NCBI GenBank assembly: GCA_021323855.1 | Contig: JAJPKE010000002.1 | Span: forward strand, 40,928 to 104,927 | Length of the DNA: 64,000 nt | DNA from: Chloroflexota bacterium | Lineage (GTDB): Bacteria; Chloroflexota; Ktedonobacteria; Ktedonobacterales; JADMIN01 | Reading direction: 5' to 3' | Part shown: piece by piece, positions 52,174-61,141 of the stretch | How positions within the stretch are numbered: position 1 is the first letter of the stretch | How the letters are laid out: every line of letters starts with the position of its first letter | The notes under the pieces: generated by a model | Database searches by the model: none | What the model was told of the DNA's origin: nothing | The model's input: only the letters and a program-made list of their open reading frames with translations | Translations under genes and position numbers: made by a program

Positions 52174-53979
52174 TTATTGTGCAGACGCCGCTACCGATGG
52201 CCAGAGGTCGCGGCTGCGGCTGGCGTTGAGCTGGCTGGCCTGCGCCACGAAGTCTGCCAGCGGCACCGCGCCGATGTTCTCGTTCGTGCGCAGGCGCAGC
52301 GAGACCGCGTTCGACTCCGCCTCTTTATCGCCCACGACCAGCATATATGGCACCTTCTGCATCTGGGCGTCGCGCACTTTGGCGTTCATGCGCTCCGAAC
52401 GCCCGTCCACTTCCACGCGCAGCCCCGCCGCGTTCAGCGCCGCCGCCACCTGGTTGGCGTAGCCGGCGTGGCGGTCCGCAATTGGGATGACCACCGCCTG
52501 CACCGGCGCCAGCCAGACCGGAAAGTTACCAGCGTAGTTCTCAATCAGGAACGCCATGAACCGCTCCATCGTCGAGAGGATGCCGCGATGAATCATCACA
52601 GGTCGGTGCGCCTGCCCATCCTCGCCGATGTATTCAAGGTTGAACTTCTCCGGCAGCGTGAAATCAAGCTGGATCGTCGAGATCGTTTCGTCTTTGCCCA
52701 GCACGTTCGCCACCTGCACATCCAGCTTGGGACCGTAGAAGGCGGCGTCACCGATGCCTTCATAGTAGCTGAGGCCAAGTTGGTCGAGCGCCTGGCGGAG
52801 CGCCGCCTCTGACCGCTGCCACATCTCCTCGTTCTGCTCGAACTTCACCTTGTCGTTGGGGTCGCGTAGCGAGAGACGATAGCTGTAGTTCTCGAAGCCC
52901 ATCACCTTGTACGTCTCCTGCACGAGCCGCACAACCCCGATGAACTCGCCAAGCATCTGCTCTGGCGTGCAGAAGATATGCGCGTCGTTCAGCGTCATTG
53001 CGCGCACCCGCGAAAGCCCCGCCAGTTCGCCGGACTTCTCCAGCCGGTACATCGTGCCGAGTTCAGCGATACGGATGGGCAAATCGCGGTATGAACGCAT
53101 CTTCTGCTTGTAGATCTGGATGTGGTGCGGGCAGTTCATCGGGCGCAGCACCAGTTCTTCACCGCTCTCCATCTCCATCGGCGGATACATCGAATCCTGG
53201 TAATGCTCCCAGTGGCCGGATGTCTTATAGAGATCCAGCTTGGCGAGGTTGGGCGTATAGACATGCTGATAGCCCTGGGCGCGCTCCACCCCGACGATAT
53301 AGTCTTCCAGCAGGCGGCGCACCGTCGCGCCTTTGGGCAGCCAGAGCGGCAGGCCCGCGCCAATCTCATCGCTAATCATGAAGAGATCGAGGTCTTTGCC
53401 GATCTTGCGATGGTCGCGCCGCCGCGCCTCTTCCAGCCGCTCCAGATAGGCGTCCAGTTCTTCCTGCGTGAACCAGGCCGTGCCATAGAGCCGCTGAAGC
53501 ATTGGGCGATGCTCGTCGCCACGCCAGTATGCGCCCGCGACGCGCAGCAGCTTGACGGCGCCGATCTCTCCCGTGCTGGCAACATGCGGCCCCCGGCAGA
53601 GATCAAGGAATGGCCCCTGCTGGTAGATGCCAACTTCGGCGTCCGGCAGGTTTTCGATGATCTCTACCTTGTACGGCTGGTCGCGCTGCTTAAAGTATTC
53701 GAGCGCCTTCTCACGCGGCCATTTGCTCTGCACAAACGGATGATTGGCGGCGATGCTCTGGCGCATGCGCTCCTCGATGGCCGGCAGGTCATCCGGCGTC
53801 AGCGGGCGTGGTAGCTCCATATCGTAGTAGAAGCCGTCTTCGATGGCCGGCCCGATGGCGAAACGCGCGCCGGGAAACAGGTCTTGCACGGCCTCCGCCA
53901 TGACGTGCGCGGCGCTGTGGCGCATACGCTGAATCGGCGTATAGGCGACCGATAAGTTCAATTCTTCTTCGACTGACAT
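52174..53979 (-). CDS. thrS: Threonyl-tRNA synthetase without TGS domain
   Basis: A 601-residue class II synthetase. The editing/second additional domain (about 15-200) has RHSAAHVMAEAV and GPFLDLCRGPHV, with zinc-type His/Cys residues. The catalytic core has LRPMNCPHHIQIYKQKMRSY, motif 2 IAELGTMYRLEKSGELAGLS and motif 3 MIHRGILSTMERFMAFLIEN. The anticodon-binding domain ends the protein. It lacks the ~60-residue N-terminal TGS domain of most bacterial enzymes. AAAGGAACACATCAGT precedes the ATG. A Thr-specific T-box leader (54651-54945) lies upstream, beyond one unknown gene. Confidence 0.95.
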   Translation of the reverse strand: MSVEEELNLSVAYTPIQRMRHSAAHVMAEAVQDLFPGARFAIGPAIEDGFYYDMELPRPLTPDDLPAIEERMRQSIAANHPFVQSKWPREKALEYFKQRDQPYKVEIIENLPDAEVGIYQQGPFLDLCRGPHVASTGEIGAVKLLRVAGAYWRGDEHRPMLQRLYGTAWFTQEELDAYLERLEEARRRDHRKIGKDLDLFMISDEIGAGLPLWLPKGATVRRLLEDYIVGVERAQGYQHVYTPNLAKLDLYKTSGHWEHYQDSMYPPMEMESGEELVLRPMNCPHHIQIYKQKMRSYRDLPIRIAELGTMYRLEKSGELAGLSRVRAMTLNDAHIFCTPEQMLGEFIGVVRLVQETYKVMGFENYSYRLSLRDPNDKVKFEQNEEMWQRSEAALRQALDQLGLSYYEGIGDAAFYGPKLDVQVANVLGKDETISTIQLDFTLPEKFNLEYIGEDGQAHRPVMIHRGILSTMERFMAFLIENYAGNFPVWLAPVQAVVIPIADRHAGYANQVAAALNAAGLRVEVDGRSERMNAKVRDAQMQKVPYMLVVGDKEAESNAVSLRLRTNENIGAVPLADFVAQASQLNASRSRDLWPSVAASAQ

Positions 53980-54033
53980 ACTGATGTGTTCCTTTCGCTG
54001 TGAAGCGGACGCATACGCGCCGTGTACGCCGGT

Positions 54034-54468
54034 TTATGGTTGCGCTGCCACGTTTGACGGACTTGATACGCTTGCTAAAAGGTGCTGGCAATGGACGAGC
54101 CGCGTCTCGACGCTTGGCGCGCGGAGCGCCAGCCGCAATTGCCAGGCGAGCGCCGGAACTCGTTCTTCCAGCGCCACCAGCAGGTACAGGGAATCGGGCG
54201 CTGGCTCGCCCTGCTGCTGAAACCACCCCGCCGCGATCTGTTGCGCCAGACCGTCGAGCAACAGCGCCGCGCGGTCTGGCTGTCCCGCGCCAAGTAGCGC
54301 TGCCGCCCGTTCGATGAGCGCGTTATGGACGCTGTAGATATTATTGGCGGCGAATGGTTGCGCCGCTCGCTCATGGTCAATCTGATGCTGCTGTTGTTGA
54401 ATGAAGGCTACCATCCCGTGTTGCTCCTCTGTTGTCGCATCTGCTGATATGTTCACTTGCCATACCAT
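54034..54468 (-). CDS. Unknown protein between the Thr T-box and thrS
   Basis: A 144-residue protein starting MVWQVNISADATTEEQHGMV, mostly helical, with regular Leu/Ala-rich helices (ALIERAAALLGAGQ, RAALLLDGLAQQIAAGWFQQ, LALRAPSVETRLVHCQHLL). No motif was recognised; tetratricopeptide-like helices are possible. ATG at 54468 follows AAGAG. The frame extends to 54570, but the extra part is Ala/Pro-rich and not protein-like. It lies 55 bp before thrS on the same strand and behind the T-box terminator, so it should be made under threonine limitation with ThrRS. Confidence 0.6.
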   Translation of the reverse strand: MVWQVNISADATTEEQHGMVAFIQQQQHQIDHERAAQPFAANNIYSVHNALIERAAALLGAGQPDRAALLLDGLAQQIAAGWFQQQGEPAPDSLYLLVALEERVPALAWQLRLALRAPSVETRLVHCQHLLASVSSPSNVAAQP

Positions 54469-54650
54469 TGTTGCTCTTCGAGCCGTCTGACTCAGTTGAG
54501 CCTTTCGAGCAGGCGGTGGCGCCGCCGGCGGTTGACCGGCGGAGGAACATGCTTTCTGGCGCAGACGCATGATGGTAGCGTTGCATCATCTCAACCCTTT
54601 CTCCGCGTATCCAATAGGCTGCCTGCGAGGCATCTATGAAACTTGCGGGG

Positions 54651-54945
54651 AAAATACAAAAGCCCCTTCATCCACCTGGGACGAAGGGGCACACAGACCG
54701 CTCGTGGTTCCACCCACATTTCGCGCACACGCAAACCGATAGAGCGAAGTGCGCGCTCATTGTTTGGCCGGTAACGGTGGCCTGCCGCGACGCTCTATTC
54801 CGCTCTCGCGCTGAGAGGTTTCGACGCCGGGCTAGCGGGTGGTATTCGCCGTATGAGAACCGAGGATGGCTTTCAGCCGCTGACCATCCCTCGCTGCCGG
54901 TCCATACCGGGTACTCGTCCCGCTGGTCGCTTTGACACTATGGTT
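54651..54945 (-). promoter_or_regulatory. T-box leader (threonine) upstream of thrS
   Basis: On the minus strand a Stem I begins near AGCGGGACGAGTACCCGG and closes with ACCCGCTAG. Its specifier loop reads GCGAATACCACC, giving codon ACC (Thr). The T-box bulge sequence GGGTGGAACCACGAG lies at 54701-54715. The terminator is GCCCCTTC/GAAGGGGC with TTTTGTATTTT (54651-54690). Uncharged tRNA-Thr should stabilise the antiterminator and switch on the downstream gene and thrS. Confidence 0.92.
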
Positions 54946-54951
54946 ATCATC

Positions 54952-54981
54952 AGTATATCACGACACAAGCGATGGCGTAAA
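54952..54981 (-). promoter_or_regulatory. Promoter of the T-box transcript
   Basis: On the minus strand TTTACG (54976-54981), 18-bp spacer and TATACT (54952-54957), preceded by TGA to make an extended -10. It ends just before the T-box Stem I. Confidence 0.6.
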
Positions 54982-55162
54982 GCAGTCTAGGAGAATGTAC
55001 TGCCCGCTTCGATTAGCGAGCGGGTGATTTCAGGCTATCATGCTAACGCGAAAATGCCCATTGCCTTCTTCCCGCCTTTATGCAGACAATAACAGATATC
55101 TCGTGTACCGTAACGTGAATCGTACCGATTGATAGGCATTTCAATAGAAGGGCCATCACTTC

Positions 55163-56551
55163 ATGCCAATCACGCCCCTTGTCAGGATACGTACCACTCC
55201 TTTGCGTTTGCTTACGACGGTGTTTTGCCTGTTGCTCTTGTTGTTTCTGGCGAGTTGCGATGCCGGCGCCACCACACCCCGCATCTACAGCACCGTGCCG
55301 CCCATCTCCAGCAGCGATTGGACGACCTATCATGCGAATCCAGCGCGAACCGGCTATCTGGCGAACATGCCGGACCCGCACAATCTGACGCCCCTCTGGC
55401 AACAATCGCTTGATGGAAGTGTCTATGCGGAACCGCTGGTGGTCAACGGGCGGGTGATCGTGGTGACGGAGAACGATACCTTCTATGCGCTGGACGCCAC
55501 GACGGGCGCTGTGCAGTGGCATACGAATGTCGGTGTTCCAGTCGCGCGTTCCATCTTACCCTGCGGCGACATTGATCCGCTGGGTATCACCGGCACGCCG
55601 GTCTACGACCCGCAGACAGGACTGGTCTTTGCTGTGGCCGAGGTGCAGGGCTTCACGCACTTGCTGGTCGGCGTGAACGTGACTACAGGACAGGTCAAGG
55701 TGCGCCGCCCGATAGACCCGCCCGGCATAGATGCGCGCGTGGAGCAGGAACGCAGCGCGCTGGCGCTCGCCAATGGCCTCGTCTATGTGGCGTTCGGTGG
55801 GCTGGCCGGTGACTGCGGCGATTACCACGGCCTCATTGTCGCCTCGCGCCCGGACGGAACCGGCCCGCTGCTCACCTATCAGGTGCCGACTCCACGTGAG
55901 GGTGGCATCTGGACGCCGCCAGGGCCATCCATTGATGCGCAGGGCAATCTCTACGTATCGGTCGGTAATGGCGCTGTCACCCAGGGTGACTGGGATTATA
56001 GCGACTCGATCTTGCGCCTCTCGCCGTCGCTGCAACTGGAAGATGGCTTCGCGCCCACTAGCTGGCAACAGGAGAATGCGACGGACGCCGATCTTGGCTC
56101 GATGGGACCGGTATTGCTGCCCAATGGCTTGCTCTATGCTAACGGGAAATCCGGCGAGGGCTATCTCTTGCAGGCGAACCAGCTTGGGGGAGTGGGCGGA
56201 CAGCTTCAGGCGCTGCACGTTTGCGTGGCCTTTGGAGGTGCGGCGGTACGCGGCCAATCGCTCTTCATCCCATGCAGCGACGGCGTGCGCCAGCTCCAGC
56301 TCTCCGGCGTACATCTCAGCACCGGCTGGCATGCCGCGCAACAAATCAATGGTTCGCCGGTGGTTGGCGGGCAGACGGTCTACAGCCTCGACTCGTCTGA
56401 TGGCATCCTCTACGCGCTCGACGCAGCGACGGGTACGGTACGCGCCAGCATCACCGTTGGCCAAACCACCCGCTTTGCTACACCAACGCTTTATCAGAGC
56501 AGCATCTTCGTAGGAACACAAAACGGCATCGTCGCAGTAGGCGTCGCCTGA
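55163..56551 (+). CDS. PQQ-like beta-propeller repeat lipoprotein
   Basis: A 462-residue lipoprotein: signal (about 13-32) with lipobox FLASC (C32). It then has several ~40-residue beta-propeller blades with the family's V-x-A-L-D-x-x-T-G motif, for example FYALDATTGAVQWHTNVG, LVGVNVTTGQVKV and LYALDAATGTVRASITVG. Such proteins resemble PQQ-binding-like propellers but usually lack the cofactor and act as scaffold or sensor domains. AAGGG precedes the ATG. Two cysteine pairs may form disulphides. Function unknown. Confidence 0.85.
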   Translation: MPITPLVRIRTTPLRLLTTVFCLLLLLFLASCDAGATTPRIYSTVPPISSSDWTTYHANPARTGYLANMPDPHNLTPLWQQSLDGSVYAEPLVVNGRVIVVTENDTFYALDATTGAVQWHTNVGVPVARSILPCGDIDPLGITGTPVYDPQTGLVFAVAEVQGFTHLLVGVNVTTGQVKVRRPIDPPGIDARVEQERSALALANGLVYVAFGGLAGDCGDYHGLIVASRPDGTGPLLTYQVPTPREGGIWTPPGPSIDAQGNLYVSVGNGAVTQGDWDYSDSILRLSPSLQLEDGFAPTSWQQENATDADLGSMGPVLLPNGLLYANGKSGEGYLLQANQLGGVGGQLQALHVCVAFGGAAVRGQSLFIPCSDGVRQLQLSGVHLSTGWHAAQQINGSPVVGGQTVYSLDSSDGILYALDAATGTVRASITVGQTTRFATPTLYQSSIFVGTQNGIVAVGVA

Positions 56552-56560
56552 TATGTGTGG

Positions 56561-56595
56561 TTCCTCCTCTCCTCGTGGGAGAGGGGCTAGGGGTG
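56561..56595. repeat. CCCCTCTCC hairpin repeat, copy 2 (between convergent genes)
   Basis: On the minus strand CTCACCCCTAGCCCCTCTCC and then ACGAGGAGAGGAGG: the same family as 4129-4173. Placed between the convergent propeller and cobC genes, it can act as a bidirectional terminator. Confidence 0.7.
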
Positions 56596-56598
56596 AGT

Positions 56599-57273
56599 TC
56601 AGAGAACCTGCCGCTCTTCGCTCTGGTGTCCGTCTTCGATGCCGGCGAGATGGCCTGTGTCGTTCAGGCGCATGAGAATCGCATAGTAGGGCGACTGGCT
56701 GGCATGGCGGCCAGTGTTCGGGCCGATATCGAATTCGGTGATGGCGGTGTTGTCGCGGCGGAACTGCCAGCGCCGTTCCAGGTCCATGCCGAGCAGGTGA
56801 CAGAGCAAGATGCCAATAGCGCCGCCATGCGTCACCCAGAGGACCGTCTCATTGGGATAGGCTGTGCGCCAGCGGTCAAAGGCGCGCAGCAGACGATCAC
56901 GGAACTCGATGGTCGTTTCGCCGCCAGGCGGCGCGATGGTCAATGAGTCCGCCTGCCAGCCAGCGGCGCGATCTGGATCGCGTATCAGCACCTCGGCATA
57001 GGTCAGGCCTTCCCACTCGCCGAGCGAAATCTCACGCAGGTCGCTATCGAATTGGATGGGCTGGTCGTGGTGGCGTGCAATGGCTTCTGCTGTGACACGG
57101 GCGCGCTGGAGATCAGAGGAGACGATGGCATCGAGTCGTTGATTGGCGAGACGCAGCCCCAGCGCCTCCGCCTGCCGCTCGCCCAGCGCGTTGAGGGGAA
57201 CATCGCTCTGCCCGGTGTAGCGCGCCTGGGCATTGTTCAGCGTCGCGCCGTGGCGCACAATCAGTAGCCGCAT
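56599..57273 (-). CDS. cobC: Histidine phosphatase, probable alpha-ribazole phosphatase (CobC)
   Basis: A 224-residue histidine phosphatase: catalytic RHG motif in LLIVRHGATLNN, AIVSSDLQRARVTAEAIA, and a second histidine in VLWVTHGGAIGILLCHLLG. CobC removes the 5' phosphate of alpha-ribazole phosphate or of adenosylcobalamin phosphate in B12 assembly. The family is broad and other phosphatase roles are possible. The adjacent cobS (16-bp gap, same strand) favours CobC. ATG at 57273 follows AGAGGT. Confidence 0.85.
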   Translation of the reverse strand: MRLLIVRHGATLNNAQARYTGQSDVPLNALGERQAEALGLRLANQRLDAIVSSDLQRARVTAEAIARHHDQPIQFDSDLREISLGEWEGLTYAEVLIRDPDRAAGWQADSLTIAPPGGETTIEFRDRLLRAFDRWRTAYPNETVLWVTHGGAIGILLCHLLGMDLERRWQFRRDNTAITEFDIGPNTGRHASQSPYYAILMRLNDTGHLAGIEDGHQSEERQVL

Positions 57274-57289
57274 AAAATACACATGACCT

Positions 57290-58195
57290 CTATCGCAGAA
57301 GTGAAAACAAATGAAGGACAAGCAGCGCCATCGGCGGCGCCAATATCAATACGCCCAATTCCACCAGTTCGTTGAGCGCACCGTAGGTGTCTCCAGTCAG
57401 CCCGCCACCAAGCCGTTTGCTGGCCCAGGATGCCCAGGCGAGCGTAATGACCAGCGCCAGCAGAATGAGCAGTACCAGCAGCGCAGCCGCTTGCGGGAGC
57501 GTCCGCGTGAAGAGCGACTGCGCAGCCAACACTAACAGCGCCAGCACTGCGAGCATGACGATAGTGGCGGCGACGAGATGGCGCGCGGTTGCCTGGAATG
57601 CCGATCCCACCCCCTGCTGGCGCACATAGGGAAAGCGTGTAACCGCGTAGACGATGCCCCAGCGGCCAAGCGTTGGCGCAACGATCAGCGCCAGCGCCCG
57701 CAAGGGCTGTGAGGTCAAGGCGCCGAGCGCGGCGAAGCGCGCAATCAGCAGCAGCGCGCCGCCCAGTGCGCCATATGCGCCAACACGGCTATCGCGCAGG
57801 ATCGCCAGCCGCCGCTCGACCGAGCGCGCGCCCAGCAGCGCATCGCAGCAATCCACAAAGCCGTCCAGGTGCAGCATGCCCGTCACCAGCGCGGAGACAG
57901 CCAGCAGCAGCGCGTCGCGCACCGGCAGCGCCAGCACCGGCGTCAGCGCCCAATCCAGCGCAGCTAGCAGCACACCGATGAGCGCGCCAACCAGCGGAAA
58001 CCAGGGCAACGCAGGCGAGAGGTCGAAGGCAGCGGAAGCGGCGGCTGTATCGCCGGTAGCGCCTTGGCCATCGGGCAAGGAGATAGGCGCTACCGTCAGG
58101 AATTGGAGCGCCAGCAGCAGTCCCCAGCGGCGTTCTGTCGCTGGCAGCGGCAAGGGCTGCTGCTCGTCCGATAGCTGGCGCTCATCTCTCGTCAT
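57290..58195 (-). CDS. cobS: Adenosylcobinamide-GDP ribazoletransferase (CobS)
   Basis: A 301-residue membrane enzyme that joins adenosylcobinamide-GDP and alpha-ribazole (phosphate) to make cobalamin (phosphate). Key segments are LHLDGFVDCCDALLG with the acidic metal site and LAILRDSRVGAYGALGG. There are about six membrane helices, and the GGGLTGDTYGALNEL end is typical. ATG at 58195 gives a protein of family length; the long frame above it overlaps gatA and is rejected. The ribosome-binding site is weak. It pairs with cobC. Confidence 0.92.
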   Translation of the reverse strand: MTRDERQLSDEQQPLPLPATERRWGLLLALQFLTVAPISLPDGQGATGDTAAASAAFDLSPALPWFPLVGALIGVLLAALDWALTPVLALPVRDALLLAVSALVTGMLHLDGFVDCCDALLGARSVERRLAILRDSRVGAYGALGGALLLIARFAALGALTSQPLRALALIVAPTLGRWGIVYAVTRFPYVRQQGVGSAFQATARHLVAATIVMLAVLALLVLAAQSLFTRTLPQAAALLVLLILLALVITLAWASWASKRLGGGLTGDTYGALNELVELGVLILAPPMALLVLHLFSLLR

Positions 58196-58220
58196 GGTGC
58201 GAATAGCCAAATAGCCAGGC

Positions 58221-59717
58221 TTAGCGGCGTTTGCGGGCGCCGCGTTTGGCGTTGAGCGCCTCCGGCCAGCGCGTGTGATAGTCGGTGACACGCTCGAAGG
58301 CATCGGCCACGCGCAGCAGCCGCGCCTCCTCGAAGGCAGGCGCCAGTAATTGCAGGCCGACCGGCAGCCCCTCGCTGAAGCCGCCAGGAATCGAGATACC
58401 AGGGATACCGGCGAGGTTGGCCGGAATGGTGAACACGTCGTTGAGGTACATCGCGTATGGGTCGGCGGTCTTTGCGCCCAGCTCAAAGGCGACCGTGGGT
58501 GAAGTGGGACCAACCAGCACATCGAATTGCTCAAACGCCTGATCGAAGTCCTGCTTGATGAGCGTGCGCATCTTCTCGGCTTGCAGGTAATAGGCATCGT
58601 AATAGCCGGACGAAAGCGCATAGGTGCCCAGCATGATGCGACGTTTGACCTCGGCGCCGAAGCCATGCGCTCGCGTCTTCGAGACGAAATCAATCAGGTC
58701 GTCGGCCTCGCCACGCAGCGCAAAACCGTATTTGACGCCATCGTAACGCGCGAGGTTGGCGCTACACTCCGCCGGCGCGATGATGTAATAGGCCGCGACG
58801 CCGTAGCGCGTATGGGGCAGCGAACATTCACCAACCTCCGCGCCCTGCGCCTTCAGCGTCTCGATAGCTTCTTCCACGGCTTGCCGCACGCCCGGCTCCA
58901 CGCCTTCCACGAAATATTCAGCCGGAACGCCGACGCGCAACCCCTTGATATCGCCGCTGAGCGCCGCCGCGTAGTCTGGCACCGGCGCATCAACTGAGGT
59001 GGAATCGAATGGGTCGTGCCCGGCAATTGCCTGGAGCAGCAGCGCGGCGTCGCGCGCGGAGCGTGCAAAAGGGCCGATCTGATCGAGCGACGAGGCGAAC
59101 GCCACCAGCCCGAAGCGCGAGACACGGCCATAGGTGGGCTTGAGCGCGACGGTGTTGGTGAGCGCGCCGGGTTGGCGCACTGAGCCGCCGGTATCTGAGC
59201 CAAGCGCAACCATCGCCTCGCCTGCCGCGACCGCCGAGGCTGAGCCGCCGCTGCTGCCGCCGGGGACGCGCCCCAAATCCCAGGGGTTGCGCGTCGGGAA
59301 GAAGGCTGAGTTCTCGGTGGACGACCCCATTGCAAACTCATCGAGGTTCGTCTTGCCCAGGATGACCGCGCCAGCCTCATGCAAGCGCGCGACGACCGTT
59401 GCATCATAGGGCGGCGTGAAATGCTCAAGGATGCGCGATGAGCAGGTGGTCGTTACGCCGCGCGTGCAGAGATTGTCTTTGATGGCGATGGGGATACCGG
59501 CCAGCGGCCCAAGCTGCTCGCCCTCGCTGCGGCGCTGATCCAGCCGTTCGGCGTCGCGCAGCGCCTGATCGTCCAGCGTGGTGACGAAGGCGCGCACATT
59601 GCCCTCCACCTGGGCGATGCGCTCTTGATGGGCGCGGGTCAATTCAACGGCGGAAATCTCGCGGCGGCGCAGTAAATCGGCGGCCTCGCTTACGCTGAGT
59701 TGCCATAGTTCTGGCAC
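58221..59717 (-). CDS. gatA: Asp-tRNA(Asn)/Glu-tRNA(Gln) amidotransferase subunit A
   Basis: A 498-residue amidase-signature enzyme. The Ser-cisSer-Lys triad is visible: Lys in [13 protein letters not shown], and the serines in [16 protein letters not shown] and [34 protein letters not shown] is the typical C-terminal segment. GTG at 59717 follows CAGGAGTGATCCC. GatA releases ammonia from glutamine for transamidation of mischarged tRNA. gatC lies upstream on the same strand; gatB is not in the window. Confidence 0.96.
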   Translation of the reverse strand: MPELWQLSVSEAADLLRRREISAVELTRAHQERIAQVEGNVRAFVTTLDDQALRDAERLDQRRSEGEQLGPLAGIPIAIKDNLCTRGVTTTCSSRILEHFTPPYDATVVARLHEAGAVILGKTNLDEFAMGSSTENSAFFPTRNPWDLGRVPGGSSGGSASAVAAGEAMVALGSDTGGSVRQPGALTNTVALKPTYGRVSRFGLVAFASSLDQIGPFARSARDAALLLQAIAGHDPFDSTSVDAPVPDYAAALSGDIKGLRVGVPAEYFVEGVEPGVRQAVEEAIETLKAQGAEVGECSLPHTRYGVAAYYIIAPAECSANLARYDGVKYGFALRGEADDLIDFVSKTRAHGFGAEVKRRIMLGTYALSSGYYDAYYLQAEKMRTLIKQDFDQAFEQFDVLVGPTSPTVAFELGAKTADPYAMYLNDVFTIPANLAGIPGISIPGGFSEGLPVGLQLLAPAFEEARLLRVADAFERVTDYHTRWPEALNAKRGARKRR

Positions 59718-59794
59718 GGGATCACTCCTGAATCGAGAAAAGATGAGCGTTTGGCGCTATGGATCGGCAAAACGCGGTAGCAGTAGATAAGAAA

Positions 59795-60082
59795 TCAGTC
59801 GCGGACGGCGCGCACGCGGATATAGGAATCTTCGTGCGAGGGCGCGTTCTGTACGAGTTCTGCGGTATCGGACCAGGGGACGGCTTTGTCCGCGCGCATC
59901 ACGTTTTCGAGCGGCAAGATATGAGCGGTCGCGGGCACCTGGCTGGTATCGGCCTCGCTGATGACATTGATATGTTCGAGGATGGCCGAAAGCTGCTCTT
60001 TCAACTGCTCGCGCTCCTTCTCCGTCAAGGCGAGCCTGGCGAGCAGCGCCACATGGTCCACGGTTTCGCGGTCAATGCTCAT
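59795..60082 (-). CDS. gatC: Asp-tRNA(Asn)/Glu-tRNA(Gln) amidotransferase subunit C
   Basis: A 95-residue GatC, the small clamp subunit that holds GatA and GatB together. It shows DRETVDHVALLARLALTEKE, LSAILEHINVISEADTSQVP and the C-terminal ENVMRADKAVPW segment. GAGAGAGGAACAT precedes the ATG. It is 77 bp before gatA on the same strand. Confidence 0.94.
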   Translation of the reverse strand: MSIDRETVDHVALLARLALTEKEREQLKEQLSAILEHINVISEADTSQVPATAHILPLENVMRADKAVPWSDTAELVQNAPSHEDSYIRVRAVRD

Positions 60083-60139
60083 ATGTTCCTCTCTCCCACG
60101 GTATCGAAATGCTGCACTCGTACTGCAAGGCTAAGCTAT

Positions 60140-60442
60140 TCAGTGCCGTATCTGGAAATCGCTAAAGCTATCGCCTGCCTGGGTCCAGGTCGCGTCTACC
60201 CACTCGACCTCCGCCTCCGATGGACCGCGTTCGAGCCGGAGCAGATAGCGTTCCAGTGCGGACCGTTCGCCCTCCGCGACCACCTCAACCGTGCCGTCAC
60301 CGCGATTGCGCACGTAGCCACGCAGGCCGAGCGCCAGCGCCTCGCGCCGCGAGAAGAAGCGATACCCGACGCCCTGCACGTAGCCATGTGCCAAGGCGCG
60401 CAGTTGCGCAGATTGGCCGGATTGCTTAGATAACCCCGACAT
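60140..60442 (-). CDS. acyP: Acylphosphatase
   Basis: A 100-residue acylphosphatase that hydrolyses acyl phosphates. The active-site loop is GYVQGVGYRFFSRREAL, containing the phosphate-binding arginine. LGLRGYVRNRGDGTVEVVAE holds the catalytic asparagine region, and the protein ends GDSFSDFQIRH. GAGGTGCTATA lies before the ATG. It is upstream of gatC on the same strand; the association is probably only positional. Confidence 0.93.
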   Translation of the reverse strand: MSGLSKQSGQSAQLRALAHGYVQGVGYRFFSRREALALGLRGYVRNRGDGTVEVVAEGERSALERYLLRLERGPSEAEVEWVDATWTQAGDSFSDFQIRH

Positions 60443-60583
60443 TATAGCACCTCAGACGAACCGTGCGGCGACAGCGACACCGCACGCCGTTTCATCATAG
60501 TGTGTCCGGCGCATGCCGCGCAAGTTCAGGCGTAAGACCGTGATGGGGCACTGACGCACGCTGGTGCAATCGCAGGAATCGCG

Positions 60584-61099
60584 CTACTGGCCCTGCGCGT
60601 CTTTGTCCTCTGGAGCAGCCTGAAAGAATGGCAGCAGTTGATGATAGGTGTTGTTGAGGTAGTCAGGCATCACTTTGGTGTTGCCAAGCACCGGCATGAA
60701 GTTGGTGTCACCGTTCCAGCGCGGCACGATGTGCAAATGTACGTGATCGGCTATGCCCGCGCCAGCCACCGCACCCTGATTGATGCCCATATTGTAGCCG
60801 TCCGGGTGCATCGCGCCACGGAGCGCGGAGAGGCAGCGTTGCGCTGTGATCATGATATCGGCGAGGACGGTCGCGTCGAGTTCTTCGATGGTGGGCACAT
60901 GGGCGTATGGCGCAATCATCAGGTGTCCGTTGTTGTAGGGATAGAGATTCATGATGACGAAGCAATGCGCGCCGCGATAGAGCAAGAGGTTTTCTTCGTC
61001 GCGGTTCTCTGCCGCCTTCGCGCAGAAGATACATCCATCGTCTTTCTTGTCACCGCTGCCAATATAGGTCATGCGCCAGGGCGCCCAAAGATGCTCCAT
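60584..61099 (-). CDS. HIT-family hydrolase/phosphorylase
   Basis: A 171-residue HIT protein. The histidine triad is in HVHLHIVPRWNGDTNFMPVL. A CIFCAK pair near residue 25 suggests a bound zinc. FVIMNLYPYNNGHLMIAPYA is the core HIT segment. The N-terminus (MEHLWAPWRMTYIGS) and the GDTNFMPV motif match the Ap4A phosphorylase-like branch known from Actinobacteria. AAAGGTTATTCCGGCAT precedes the ATG. Confidence 0.92.
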   Translation of the reverse strand: MEHLWAPWRMTYIGSGDKKDDGCIFCAKAAENRDEENLLLYRGAHCFVIMNLYPYNNGHLMIAPYAHVPTIEELDATVLADIMITAQRCLSALRGAMHPDGYNMGINQGAVAGAGIADHVHLHIVPRWNGDTNFMPVLGNTKVMPDYLNNTYHQLLPFFQAAPEDKDAQGQ

Positions 61100-61141
61100 A
61101 TGCCGGAATAACCTTTCATGTCGGGAAAATATGCAGGTATG

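Noticed and set aside
54469..54570. Extended start of the unknown gene before thrS
   Set aside because: Extra residues are Ala/Pro/Arg-rich and not protein-like; the ATG at 54468 is more plausible.
58196..58693. Upstream part of the long frame containing cobS
   Set aside because: Overlaps gatA in another frame and lacks CobS similarity; the real gene begins at 58195.
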